Source: Streptomyces sp. NBC_00691 (lineage in GTDB: Bacteria; Actinomycetota; Actinomycetes; Streptomycetales; Streptomycetaceae). Taken from it: DNA of 64,000 nucleotides. Of the stretch, positions 1 to 8,620 are shown piece after piece (position 1 is the stretch's first letter; each line of letters begins with the position of its first letter). The stretch is taken from positions 5,620,501 through 5,684,500 of the forward strand of contig NZ_CP109007.1 of NCBI RefSeq assembly GCF_036226665.1. The letters are read 5' to 3'. Both the position numbers and the translations under genes were made by a program. The notes below the pieces were generated by a model. The model was not told the origin of the DNA. It searched no databases and saw only the letters and a program-made list of their open reading frames with translations.

Positions 1-1219
<1,219 letters not shown>

Positions 1220-1317
1220 GGAGGACTCCTTGTGGGGGCTAGACGCCGTTGTCTGCCGGGGTGGAGCAGAAAAGCGCGGAGAAGAAGGACGTACGGAACA
1301 GCGCGAGGACATGGGGT

Positions 1318-1355
1318 GGGGCACCGCGCTCACTGTCCAGTGTGCGCGGTGCCCC
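1318..1355 (-). terminator. Long hairpin between glyA and sdaA
   Basis: A perfect 12-bp stem (1318-1329 with 1344-1355) encloses a second small stem (CACT/AGTG). It sits 30 nt downstream of the glyA stop. There is no T-run after it on the minus strand, so it may be a weak terminator, an attenuator or a processing/stability element that lowers sdaA expression relative to glyA. Confidence 0.5.
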
Positions 1356-1385
1356 GAAGGTCCGTGCGAACAAAAGGGTACGAAA

Positions 1386-2654
1386 TTACTTCAGGCCGGG
1401 GTACAGCGGGTGCTTGTCGGCGAGCGCCGTCACCCGGGCCTTCAGCGAAGCGGCCTTGTCGGCGTCGAAGCCGGGCTTCAGGGTCTCCGCGATGATGTCG
1501 CCGACCTCGGTGAAGTCCTCTGCCTGGAAACCGCGGGTCGCGAGCGCCGGCGTACCGATGCGCAGACCCGAGGTGACCATCGGCGGGCGCGGGTCGTTCG
1601 GAACGGCGTTCCGGTTGACCGTGATGCCGACCTCGTGGAGACGGTCCTCGGCCTGCTGGCCGTCCAGCTCGCTGTCGCGCAGGTCGACGAGGAGCAGGTG
1701 GACGTCCGTACCGCCGGACAGGACGGAGACACCGTGGGCGGTGACGTCGTCCCGGACCAGGCGCTCGGCGATGATGCGGGCGCCGTCCAGGGTGCGCTGC
1801 TGGCGCTCCTTGAACTCCTCCGAGGCCGCGACCTTGAAGGAGACGGCCTTGGCCGCGATCACGTGCTCCAGCGGGCCGCCCTGGAAACCGGGGAAGACCG
1901 AGGAGTTCAGCTTCTTGGCGAACTCCTTCTTCGCCAGGATGATGCCGCCGCGGGGGCCGCCGAGCGTCTTGTGCGTGGTGGAGGTCACCACGTCCGCGTG
2001 CTCGACCGGGTTCGGGTGCAGACCGGCCGCGACCAGACCGGCGAAGTGGGCCATGTCGACCCACAGGTAGGCCTCGACCTCGTCGGCGATCCGGCGGAAC
2101 TCGGCGAAGTCCAGCTGACGCGGGTAGGCGGACCAGCCCGCGATGATCACCTTGGGGCGGTGCTCCTTGGCGAGGCGCTCGACCTCGGCCATGTCGACCA
2201 GGCCGGCCTCGTCCACGTGGTACGCGACCACGTTGAACTGCTTGCCCGAGAAGTTCAGGCGCATGCCGTGGGTCAGGTGACCGCCGTGCGCCAGGTCAAG
2301 GCCCAGGATCGTGTCGCCGGGCTGGGCGATCGCGAAGAGGGCGGCCTGGTTCGCGGAGGCACCGGAGTGCGGCTGGACGTTGGCGTACTCGGCGCCGAAC
2401 AGGTCCTTGATCCGGTCGATCGCGATCTGCTCGGCCACGTCGACGTGCTCGCAGCCACCGTAGTAGCGGCGGCCCGGGTAGCCCTCGGCGTACTTGTTGG
2501 TGAGGACGGAGCCCTGCGCCTCCATGACGGCGACCGGAGCGAAGTTCTCCGAGGCGATCATCTCGAGCGTGGACTGCTGACGGCGGAGCTCGGCGTCGAC
2601 GGCGGCGGCGACGTCCGGGTCCAGCTCGTGGAGAGGAGTGTTCAGAAGCGACAT
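1386..2654 (-). CDS. glyA: Serine hydroxymethyltransferase
   Basis: PLP enzyme interconverting glycine plus 5,10-methylene-THF with serine plus THF, in the cytoplasm. It has 422 residues, normal for bacterial GlyA. Visible motifs: SENFAP (residues 35-40), YAEGYPGRRYYGG (55-67), and STTHKTLGGPRGG with the PLP-binding lysine at K229. The start MSLLNTPLHE begins 24 nt after gcvH. In this cluster its likely job is to use the methylene-THF made by the glycine cleavage system to convert a second glycine to serine. Streptomycetes often carry another glyA; whether this one also does is not visible here. Confidence 0.97.
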   Translation of the reverse strand: MSLLNTPLHELDPDVAAAVDAELRRQQSTLEMIASENFAPVAVMEAQGSVLTNKYAEGYPGRRYYGGCEHVDVAEQIAIDRIKDLFGAEYANVQPHSGASANQAALFAIAQPGDTILGLDLAHGGHLTHGMRLNFSGKQFNVVAYHVDEAGLVDMAEVERLAKEHRPKVIIAGWSAYPRQLDFAEFRRIADEVEAYLWVDMAHFAGLVAAGLHPNPVEHADVVTSTTHKTLGGPRGGIILAKKEFAKKLNSSVFPGFQGGPLEHVIAAKAVSFKVAASEEFKERQQRTLDGARIIAERLVRDDVTAHGVSVLSGGTDVHLLLVDLRDSELDGQQAEDRLHEVGITVNRNAVPNDPRPPMVTSGLRIGTPALATRGFQAEDFTEVGDIIAETLKPGFDADKAASLKARVTALADKHPLYPGLK

Positions 2655-2678
2655 GAATCGATCCCTAGGGGTCTCGGG

Positions 2679-3056
2679 TTAGCCGGCGGTGAAGGCGGCG
2701 TACTCGTCGGCGGTGAGCAGGTCCTCCGGCTCGCCCGTGAGCCGTACCTTGAACAGCCAGCCACCCTCGAACGGAGCGGTGTTCACGAGGGACGGGTCGT
2801 CCACGACGTCCTGGTTGGCCTCGACGATCTCGCCCGTCACCGGGGCGTACAGGTCGCTGACCGACTTGGTGGACTCCAGCTCGCCGCAGGACTCGCCCGC
2901 GGTGATCGTGGACCCGACCTCCGGGAGCTGGGCGTAGACGACGTCACCGAGCGCGTTGGCGGCGAACTCCGTGATGCCGACGGTCGCGACGCCGGCCTCG
3001 GCGTCCGACAGCCACTCGTGCTCCTTGGTGTAGCGCAGCTGCTGGGGGTTGCTCAT
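2679..3056 (-). CDS. gcvH: Glycine cleavage system H protein (lipoyl carrier)
   Basis: Small lipoyl protein that shuttles the aminomethyl group between GcvP, GcvT and the L protein. The start chosen is ATG at 3056 (MSNPQQLRYTKEHEW), giving 125 residues. A further in-frame ATG at 3137 would add 27 residues unlike the family and would lack a good ribosome site; AGGAG lies just upstream of 3056. The lipoylation motif ELESTKSVSDLYAP places the lipoyl lysine at K64. It lies between gcvT (77 nt upstream) and glyA (24 nt downstream). gcvP is not in this window, which fits a separate locus for the P protein. Confidence 0.97.
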   Translation of the reverse strand: MSNPQQLRYTKEHEWLSDAEAGVATVGITEFAANALGDVVYAQLPEVGSTITAGESCGELESTKSVSDLYAPVTGEIVEANQDVVDDPSLVNTAPFEGGWLFKVRLTGEPEDLLTADEYAAFTAG

Positions 3057-3133
3057 GACCTGATTCTCCTGGATCGAGGGAGTACTGATGAACGTGGGTC
3101 TTGCGGGGTGAGACGCGAAGTGAGACGGATACG

Positions 3134-4258
3134 TCACTTCTGGCGCTTGTAGAACGGCAGCGCCACGACCTCGTACGCCTCGTGGGTGCCTCGGATGTCC
3201 ACACCTACACCCTGGGTGCCGGGCTCGGCGTGCGCCGCGTCCACGTACGCCATGGCGATCGGCTTTCCGAGGGTCGGGGACGGGGCGCCGGAGGTGACCT
3301 CGCCGATCACCACGCCGTCCTTGACGACGGAGAAGCCGGCGCGCGGCACCCGGCGGCCCTCGGCGACCAGACCGACGAGCTTGCGCGGCGGGGCGGTCTC
3401 GGCACGCTCGGCGGCCTTCTCCAGCGCCTCGCGGCCGACGAAGCGGCCGTCGTTCGTCGTCTTCTCGAACTTCACGACCCGGCCCAGGCCCGCGTCGAAG
3501 GGCGTCAGCGCGGTGGTCAGCTCGTGGCCGTACAGCGGCATGCCCGCCTCCAGGCGGAGCGTGTCACGGCAGGACAGGCCGCAGGGGATCAGCCCGACCG
3601 GCGCGCCGGCCTCGGTCAGCGCCCGCCAGACGCCCTCGGCGTGCTCGGGCTTCAGGAACAGCTCGAAGCCGTCCTCGCCGGTGTAGCCGGTACGGGCGAT
3701 CAGCGCGGGTACGCCGGCGACCGTGCCGGGCAGGCCTGCGTAGTACTTCAGACCGTCGAGGTCGGCGTCGGTGATCGCCTTCAGGATGCCGGGGGACTCC
3801 GGGCCCTGGACCGCGATCAGGGCGTACGCGTCACGGTCGTCCCGCACCTCGGCGTCGAAGCCGGCCGCGCGCTCCGTCAGCGCGTCCAGGACGATCTGCG
3901 CGTTGGAGGCGTTGGCGACGACCATGTACTCCGTCTCGCCGAGGCGGTAGACGATCAGGTCGTCGAGGATGCCGCCGTCCTCCTGGCAGATCATCGTGTA
4001 GCGGGCGCGGCCGACGCCCACCGTGGAGATGTTGCCGACCAGGGCGTGGTCGAGGAGCTCGACCGCCCGCGGGCCGGTGACGGTGATCTCGCCCATGTGG
4101 GAGAGGTCGAAGAGACCGGCCTTGGTGCGGACGGCGATGTGCTCGTCCCGCTCGCTGCCGTACCGGAGCGGCATGTCCCAGCCGGCGAAGTCGGTCATGG
4201 TCGCGCCCAGCGAACGATGCAATGCATCGAGGGCGGTCAGACGGGGGGCAGTGCTCAT
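3134..4258 (-). CDS. gcvT: Glycine cleavage system T protein (aminomethyltransferase)
   Basis: Transfers the aminomethyl carbon from lipoyl-GcvH to THF, releasing ammonia. The start is ATG at 4258 (MSTAPRLTALDALHRS), 374 residues, with a GGGAG site upstream; the longer reading from 4327 would run into the riboswitch and is not family-like. Motifs include FAGWDMPLRYG near the N-terminus, ARYTMICQEDGGILDDLIVYRL around the folate/active site, and GLSCRDTLRLEAGMPLYGHEL. It is first gene of the riboswitch-controlled cluster. C-terminal GKPIAMAYVD and HEAYEVVALPFYKRQK are also typical. Confidence 0.97.
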   Translation of the reverse strand: MSTAPRLTALDALHRSLGATMTDFAGWDMPLRYGSERDEHIAVRTKAGLFDLSHMGEITVTGPRAVELLDHALVGNISTVGVGRARYTMICQEDGGILDDLIVYRLGETEYMVVANASNAQIVLDALTERAAGFDAEVRDDRDAYALIAVQGPESPGILKAITDADLDGLKYYAGLPGTVAGVPALIARTGYTGEDGFELFLKPEHAEGVWRALTEAGAPVGLIPCGLSCRDTLRLEAGMPLYGHELTTALTPFDAGLGRVVKFEKTTNDGRFVGREALEKAAERAETAPPRKLVGLVAEGRRVPRAGFSVVKDGVVIGEVTSGAPSPTLGKPIAMAYVDAAHAEPGTQGVGVDIRGTHEAYEVVALPFYKRQK

Positions 4259-4324
4259 GGGGTGGCTCCCGGGTCCCAAGGGCGTGATCGGTGACGAAAC
4301 ACATGACGGCGAGGACGTCCTCCC

Positions 4325-4518
4325 CATCTGTCATGGAACCTGAGAGGTTCACCGAGAGCATCTCGTCGCCGAGAGATCGGTTTGCACCTTGGGTGGGGAC
4401 ACAGGGTGTCCCGCTTTTCAGATCTGCCTCATCCACGCGGTACGGGGCCTGAGAGATTCAAGGGAGGGTCTTGCTCCTTCGGCGTCCGGACACGCCTGGT
4501 GTCCGGAACTCTCCCGCG
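4325..4518 (-). promoter_or_regulatory. Tandem glycine riboswitch upstream of gcvT
   Basis: Read on the minus strand, the leader holds two glycine-aptamer cores in tandem. The first (about 4518-4435) runs from CGGGAGAG through GCCGAAGGAGCAA to TCTCTCAGGC. The second (about 4413-4325) runs through AAGGTGCAAACCG to AACCTCTCAGGTTCC. The GGAGCAA/GTGCAAAC and CTCTCAGG elements are the family signatures. It ends about 65 nt before the gcvT start. The known family usually switches glycine catabolism on when glycine is high; the same effect on gcvT-gcvH-glyA, and possibly sdaA, is inferred. Confidence 0.92.
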
Positions 4519-4677
4519 CGGATTCGAGCGGCCGGTATGCGATTGTGTGGCGACTGTGCGCGCCTGGCGCGCACATCATTGCACGCGCGGTCGGCGGGGC
4601 ACATCGCTTGTGTCCCATTACCGCTTCTTTACACTTTGTGGGCAAGGGTCTTCCCAGGCCCGGCAGGGGGAGAAGCG

Positions 4678-5340
4678 ATGAGGTTCCAGCACACCGGCGC
4701 GTACGCGCCGAGTACCGGCATACCGTCCCAGCGAGCCCGTGCCAGGACCCGCGGCCGCGGGCGGATCCTGCGTGACCTGCGCGAGCGCGGCGGCCGCGGC
4801 CCCCGCGCCCTCACCTACGCCGCCGGCGACCTGGTGGTCGTCTCCGGGCTGCCCGGCAGCGGCAAGTCCACCCTCATGCGGCGCGCCGCCGAAGGCGCCG
4901 GCATCGACTCGCAGGACACCCGGGAGCGCTGGGACGCCCGGATGCCCCGCCTCCTGCCGTACGCCGTCTACCGCCCGCTGGTCCGGATCGCGCACTACGC
5001 GGGGCTGCGGCGCGCCCTGCGTTCCGGCGCCGGAGTGGTCGTCCACGACTGCGGCACCCAGTCCTGGGTGCGGGGATGGCTCGCCCGCGAGGCCCGCCGC
5101 CGCGGCCGGTCCCTCCATCTGGTCCTGCTCGACGTCGAGCCCGGCACCGCCCGTGAGGGGCAGCGGTCCCGTGGCCGGGGGGTCTCGTCGTACGCCTTCG
5201 CCCGGCACCGGCGGGCCGTCGCCCGGCTCGTCGCGGCGGCGGAGTCCGGCCGGCTGCCGCACGGCTGCGCCTCCGCGACCCTGCTCGACCGGGACGCGGC
5301 GGACATCCTCCGGAAGATCGGATTCCGCGAGGCGGCCTGA
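4678..5340 (+). CDS. AAA/P-loop kinase-like ATPase (zeta-toxin/polynucleotide-kinase type)
   Basis: 220 residues from ATG 4678, preceded by GGGGGAGAAG. The Walker A motif GLPGSGKST is at about residues 57-65. Then come DTRERWD, a central VVVHDCGTQ strand and a C-terminal ARHRRAVARLV segment, as in small P-loop phosphotransferases that phosphorylate small molecules or RNA ends. The first 45 residues are basic (Arg-rich) and variable. There is no partner antitoxin-like ORF, so I do not call it a toxin. It is divergent from the glycine riboswitch and stands alone. Substrate unknown. Confidence 0.75.
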   Translation: MRFQHTGAYAPSTGIPSQRARARTRGRGRILRDLRERGGRGPRALTYAAGDLVVVSGLPGSGKSTLMRRAAEGAGIDSQDTRERWDARMPRLLPYAVYRPLVRIAHYAGLRRALRSGAGVVVHDCGTQSWVRGWLAREARRRGRSLHLVLLDVEPGTAREGQRSRGRGVSSYAFARHRRAVARLVAAAESGRLPHGCASATLLDRDAADILRKIGFREAA

Positions 5341-5511
5341 CCCGGGCACCCACGACGTACGCGGGGCGGCCCGAGGCGGGTCGCTGTGACGCACGCCCCC
5401 TGTCCGGGAGTGCCCGTACACCTTCTTTTGGCCACGGCGGCGCCGGGGCGGCGTTAGGGTGCTGCCGGGGCGGCCGGTACGGCAGGCCGTGCGAGAAGGG
5501 GAAACGGGACC

Positions 5512-6252
5512 GTGGACGTGACGTGGCCGGGCAACGAGCTCGAAGAGGTCCTTGCCGCCTCCCTCGGCAACCCCTCGGCGGGCGCCCGCCTGGTCGAGGT
5601 CCTCGGCCGCAGCCGGGTCTGGGTGCCCCTGCCCAACGGCGGTGGACCCGACAGCCCGAATCTGGACCTCGCCACCATGGAGATCGACGGCGCGGCGTAC
5701 GTCCCCGTTTTCAGCTCCGAGGAGCAGTTCCTCGCCTGCGTCGGCAGCCACATGTCGTTCACCGTCGCCCCGGCCCGTGACTTCGCCCGCGGCCTGCCCC
5801 CGCAGCTCGGCATCGCCGTGAACCCGGGCGGCGCCGTCGGCGTCCCGCTGCCCCCGCCGGCCGTCGCCGAGCTCTGCCGCGTCGGCCGCACCCCGCTCGA
5901 CGGGCCCGCCACCGGCGGCCGCGTCCGGCTCTTCGAGCCCGACTGGCAGGACGACCCCGTCGACTTCCTCGCCGCCGCGTCCGCCGAGTTCGAGGCCACC
6001 GGGGTCGTCACCACCGCCCGCCGGGCGCTCGCCAGCGTCGAGGGCACCGAACCCGCCCTCTTCGTCGGCGTCCAGCTCGTCGCCTGGGACGGCGTCGACC
6101 GCAACGCGCCGCTGGACGCCCTCGGCCGGGCCCTCGGCCGCGTCGAATGCGCCTGGCCGGTCAACCTCATCCTGCTCGACATGGCACAGGACCCGGTCGG
6201 CGACTGGATGCTGGAGCGCGTGCGCCCCTTCTACCAGCGCGCCGCCGTGTGA
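5512..6252 (+). CDS. SseB family protein (first of two)
   Basis: 246 residues; start GTG 5512 behind a GAAGGGGAAA site. The N-terminal half carries the SseB-type pattern: VWVPLPNGG, then AAYVPVFSSEEQFLAC, then LGIAVNPGGAVGVPLP. The C-terminal half (DFLAAASAEFEATG...VNLILLDMAQDPVGDWMLE) matches the SseB C-terminal domain. SseB was named for an E. coli serine-sensitivity phenotype; the biochemical role is unknown. Placement next to glycine/serine catabolic genes is suggestive, but the strand and promoter differ. Paired with a divergent paralogue 84 nt downstream. Confidence 0.85.
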   Translation: MDVTWPGNELEEVLAASLGNPSAGARLVEVLGRSRVWVPLPNGGGPDSPNLDLATMEIDGAAYVPVFSSEEQFLACVGSHMSFTVAPARDFARGLPPQLGIAVNPGGAVGVPLPPPAVAELCRVGRTPLDGPATGGRVRLFEPDWQDDPVDFLAAASAEFEATGVVTTARRALASVEGTEPALFVGVQLVAWDGVDRNAPLDALGRALGRVECAWPVNLILLDMAQDPVGDWMLERVRPFYQRAAV

Positions 6253-6336
6253 CGGACGGCCTGTTTAAGCTGAACTTCTCGACAGCAGGACAGACGTCGG
6301 AACAGACACGGTGACGGAAGAGGGGCGGGACCCAGG

Positions 6337-7128
6337 GTGAGCGCGTCAGGCACCGCGGCGACCGGACAGGTCGAGCACATGCTGCGCCAGGTGGCACCCG
6401 GACGCTACGACGCGTACGAGCAGCTGCTGCACGCCCTCGCCGACGGCGAGCTCTGGATGCTGCTCTGGCACGGTTCGCCCGGCTCGTCCGACGCCCAGTA
6501 CGGGAACATGGAGGTCGACGGCTTCGGCTACGCGCCCTGCGTCACCTCCGCCCAGGAACTCGCCGCCTCCGGCTGGCACCGCGCCCATGAGCTCGTCACC
6601 GGCCGGGAGATCGCCCGCGCCCTCTACCCCGACCGCTGGGGCGTCTGGCTGAATCCGCACGCCCCCGGCGGTGGCGTCGGCATCCCCTGGGCCGACCTGC
6701 GCCGGATCGCCACCGGCCTGGACCGGATGCCCGCCGGGCCGCTCCGGGTCACCGAGCCCGCCCTGGAGATCCCGCAGTTCTACGCCCTGCTCACGCAGAA
6801 CGCGCACCGCACCCCGGCCGTCCGGGCACTGCGACGCGGCTGGGTGCAGCCCGCGCTCGGCTCCCCGTACCTCGCCATCGGCCTCGATCTGTACGACACC
6901 TCGCCTGCGGCCGTCGACGCCGTCCGGACGATGATGCGCCAGTCCATCGGATCCGTACCCGAGGGGCTGCCCGTCTCGACGGTCGCCCTCTCGGACGCGT
7001 ACGACCCGGTGGCCCTCTGGCTGCGGGCGAACGGCCGCCCGTTCTACGACCGCGAGGCGCACGCCGGCCGCGGCGCGGCGCCCGTTCCGGGCTACGGATA
7101 CCCGCCGCCGGCGCCGTCCGGATACTGA
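6337..7128 (+). CDS. SseB family protein (second of two)
   Basis: 263 residues from GTG 6337. It shares the architecture of the gene just upstream: DGELWMLLW, FGYAPCVTSAQELAASG, and WGVWLNPHAPGGGVGIPW in the N-terminal domain, then a C-terminal domain with ALRRGWVQPALGSPYLAIGLDLYD. The last 20 residues are Pro/Gly/Tyr-rich (PGYGYPPPAPSGY), a flexible tail. The two genes differ enough to be old duplicates. No membrane segment or catalytic motif is visible. Function not known. Confidence 0.82.
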   Translation: MSASGTAATGQVEHMLRQVAPGRYDAYEQLLHALADGELWMLLWHGSPGSSDAQYGNMEVDGFGYAPCVTSAQELAASGWHRAHELVTGREIARALYPDRWGVWLNPHAPGGGVGIPWADLRRIATGLDRMPAGPLRVTEPALEIPQFYALLTQNAHRTPAVRALRRGWVQPALGSPYLAIGLDLYDTSPAAVDAVRTMMRQSIGSVPEGLPVSTVALSDAYDPVALWLRANGRPFYDREAHAGRGAAPVPGYGYPPPAPSGY

Positions 7129-7491
7129 GACGTACCCCTTCTCGCGTTCTGCCCCACGAGCCTCCGGAGTTCGCTCCGGAGGCTTTCGTTCGTCCCTATT
7201 AAGGGGCTCGAACGCCCAGTTGAGAGGACATGCCCGATTGGGGGGAAGAGGCCCCGAGATGGTCCGCTCACGTGATCGCGACGTCCGGATAACGGAAGTC
7301 GCAGCACCGCATCACGTTTGAGCAAACATTCCTCGTCAGGGCTGGCGGGTGATCACAAGCGCATTGAAGACTCCCCGGAACACCGGGCGTTCGGCTCCTT
7401 TCGAGCAGGTGCCCAGCAGGTTGTTCCACCGAGCCGCTACCCGCGGCGGGCAAGGGCCGGCTACCGGCGGCCGAGAGGGGTCCTCACCACG
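7129..7491. other. Intergenic region between sseB2 and the dpp operon
   Basis: 363 nt without a convincing gene. It contains the terminator at 7160-7190, a small hairpin GTTTGAGCAAAC around 7316-7327, and a CACGTG near 7269. The peptide transporter promoter must lie in the right part, but I could not single out a reliable -10/-35 pair. An in-frame ATG at 7318 would extend the permease by 58 residues, yet that extension is not permease-like. Confidence 0.6.
7160..7190 (+). terminator. Intrinsic terminator after the SseB pair
   Basis: Perfect 9-bp stem GCCTCCGGA/TCCGGAGGC (7160-7168 with 7175-7183), 6-nt loop, followed by TTTCGTT. It sits 31 nt after the stop of the second SseB gene. Confidence 0.85.
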
Positions 7492-8511
7492 ATGACGGCA
7501 CCACTGCACGAGAAGAGTGCGGGCGAGGCGACCGCCACCGTCGATGGCGCGCCCGACGCCCCCGGCATTCCCGGCGTCCCCGGCAAGGCGATCGAGGGCC
7601 GCTCGCCCTGGCAGATCGCCTGGACCCGCCTCAAGCGGGACAAACTGGCCCTCGCGGGCGCCTTCATCGTCGTCTTCCTCGTCCTCGTCGCGATCTTCGC
7701 GCCGGTCATCGTGGGCCTCCTCGGCCACCCGCCGGACGAGTTCCACGAGGACCAGATCGACCCGCTGTTCGGCACCCCGATCGGCTCCTGGGGCGGCGTC
7801 AGCTCCGACTTCCTCTTCGGAGTCGAGCCGGTCAACGGCCGCGACGTGTTCAGCCGCATCGTCTACGGCGCCCGCATCTCGCTGCTCGTCGCCTTCCTCG
7901 CGGCGGTCTTCGCCGTCGTCCTCGGCACGATCCTCGGCATCATCGCCGGCTACTTCGGCGGCTGGATCGACGCGGCCCTCAGCCGGGTCATGGACGTGAT
8001 GCTCGCCTTCCCGCAGCTGCTCTTCACGATCGCCCTGGTCTCCGTCCTGCCGAACGAACTCCTCGGACTCGACGGCTCCGGCGTCCGCATCGCCGCCCTG
8101 GTGCTCGTCATCGGCTTCTTCGGCTGGCCGTACGTGGGCCGCATCGTCCGCGGCCAGACCCTCTCGCTGCGCAACCGCGAGTACGTCGAGGCCGCCCAGA
8201 GCCTCGGCGCCGGCCGCCTCTACATCCTGCGCCGTGAGCTGCTGCCCAACCTGATCGCCCCGATCACGGTCTACGCGACCCTCATGATCCCCACCAACAT
8301 CCTCACCGAAGCGGCGCTCAGCTTCCTCGGCGCGGGCGTGAAGCCGCCCACCGCCTCCTGGGGACAGATGCTGTCGACGGCCATCACCACCTACGAGTCG
8401 GACCCGCTGTTCATGGTGATCCCCGGCTTCGCGATCTTCATCACCGTTCTGGCGTTCAACCTCTTCGGCGACGGCGTGCGTGACGCGCTCGACCCGAAGG
8501 GCTCCCGCTGA
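7492..8511 (+). CDS. dppC: Peptide ABC transporter permease (DppC/OppC type)
   Basis: 339 residues from ATG 7492 with GAGAGGGG 9-16 nt upstream. After a 35-residue cytoplasmic tail come the first membrane span (LALAGAFIVVFLVLVAIFAP), a large extracytoplasmic loop, and the five-helix permease core. The EAA loop reads EYVEAAQSLGAGRLYILRRELLPN, the contact for the ATPases. The C-terminus GDGVRDALDPKGSR is the typical DppC ending. It is first in the operon, before the binding protein, whereas the common order is A-B-C-D-F. Substrate is probably di- or oligopeptides; specificity cannot be read from sequence. Confidence 0.92.
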   Translation: MTAPLHEKSAGEATATVDGAPDAPGIPGVPGKAIEGRSPWQIAWTRLKRDKLALAGAFIVVFLVLVAIFAPVIVGLLGHPPDEFHEDQIDPLFGTPIGSWGGVSSDFLFGVEPVNGRDVFSRIVYGARISLLVAFLAAVFAVVLGTILGIIAGYFGGWIDAALSRVMDVMLAFPQLLFTIALVSVLPNELLGLDGSGVRIAALVLVIGFFGWPYVGRIVRGQTLSLRNREYVEAAQSLGAGRLYILRRELLPNLIAPITVYATLMIPTNILTEAALSFLGAGVKPPTASWGQMLSTAITTYESDPLFMVIPGFAIFITVLAFNLFGDGVRDALDPKGSR

Positions 8512-8620
8512 CCGTTCGCCGACGACCCGCACGACCCGCCCCTGCCGCTGGCGACAGGAGGCTGAACCCCAATCGGCGGACCGCCGTACGGCCGCCACTA
8601 TCCCGGAGGTTGCTGGAACC

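Noticed and set aside
4471..4677. N-terminal extension of the P-loop kinase gene to 4471
   Set aside because: It would run antisense through the riboswitch; ATG 4678 has a good ribosome site and better composition.
4678..5340. Toxin of a toxin-antitoxin system
   Set aside because: P-loop resembles zeta toxins, but there is no antitoxin-like partner and the context is core chromosome.
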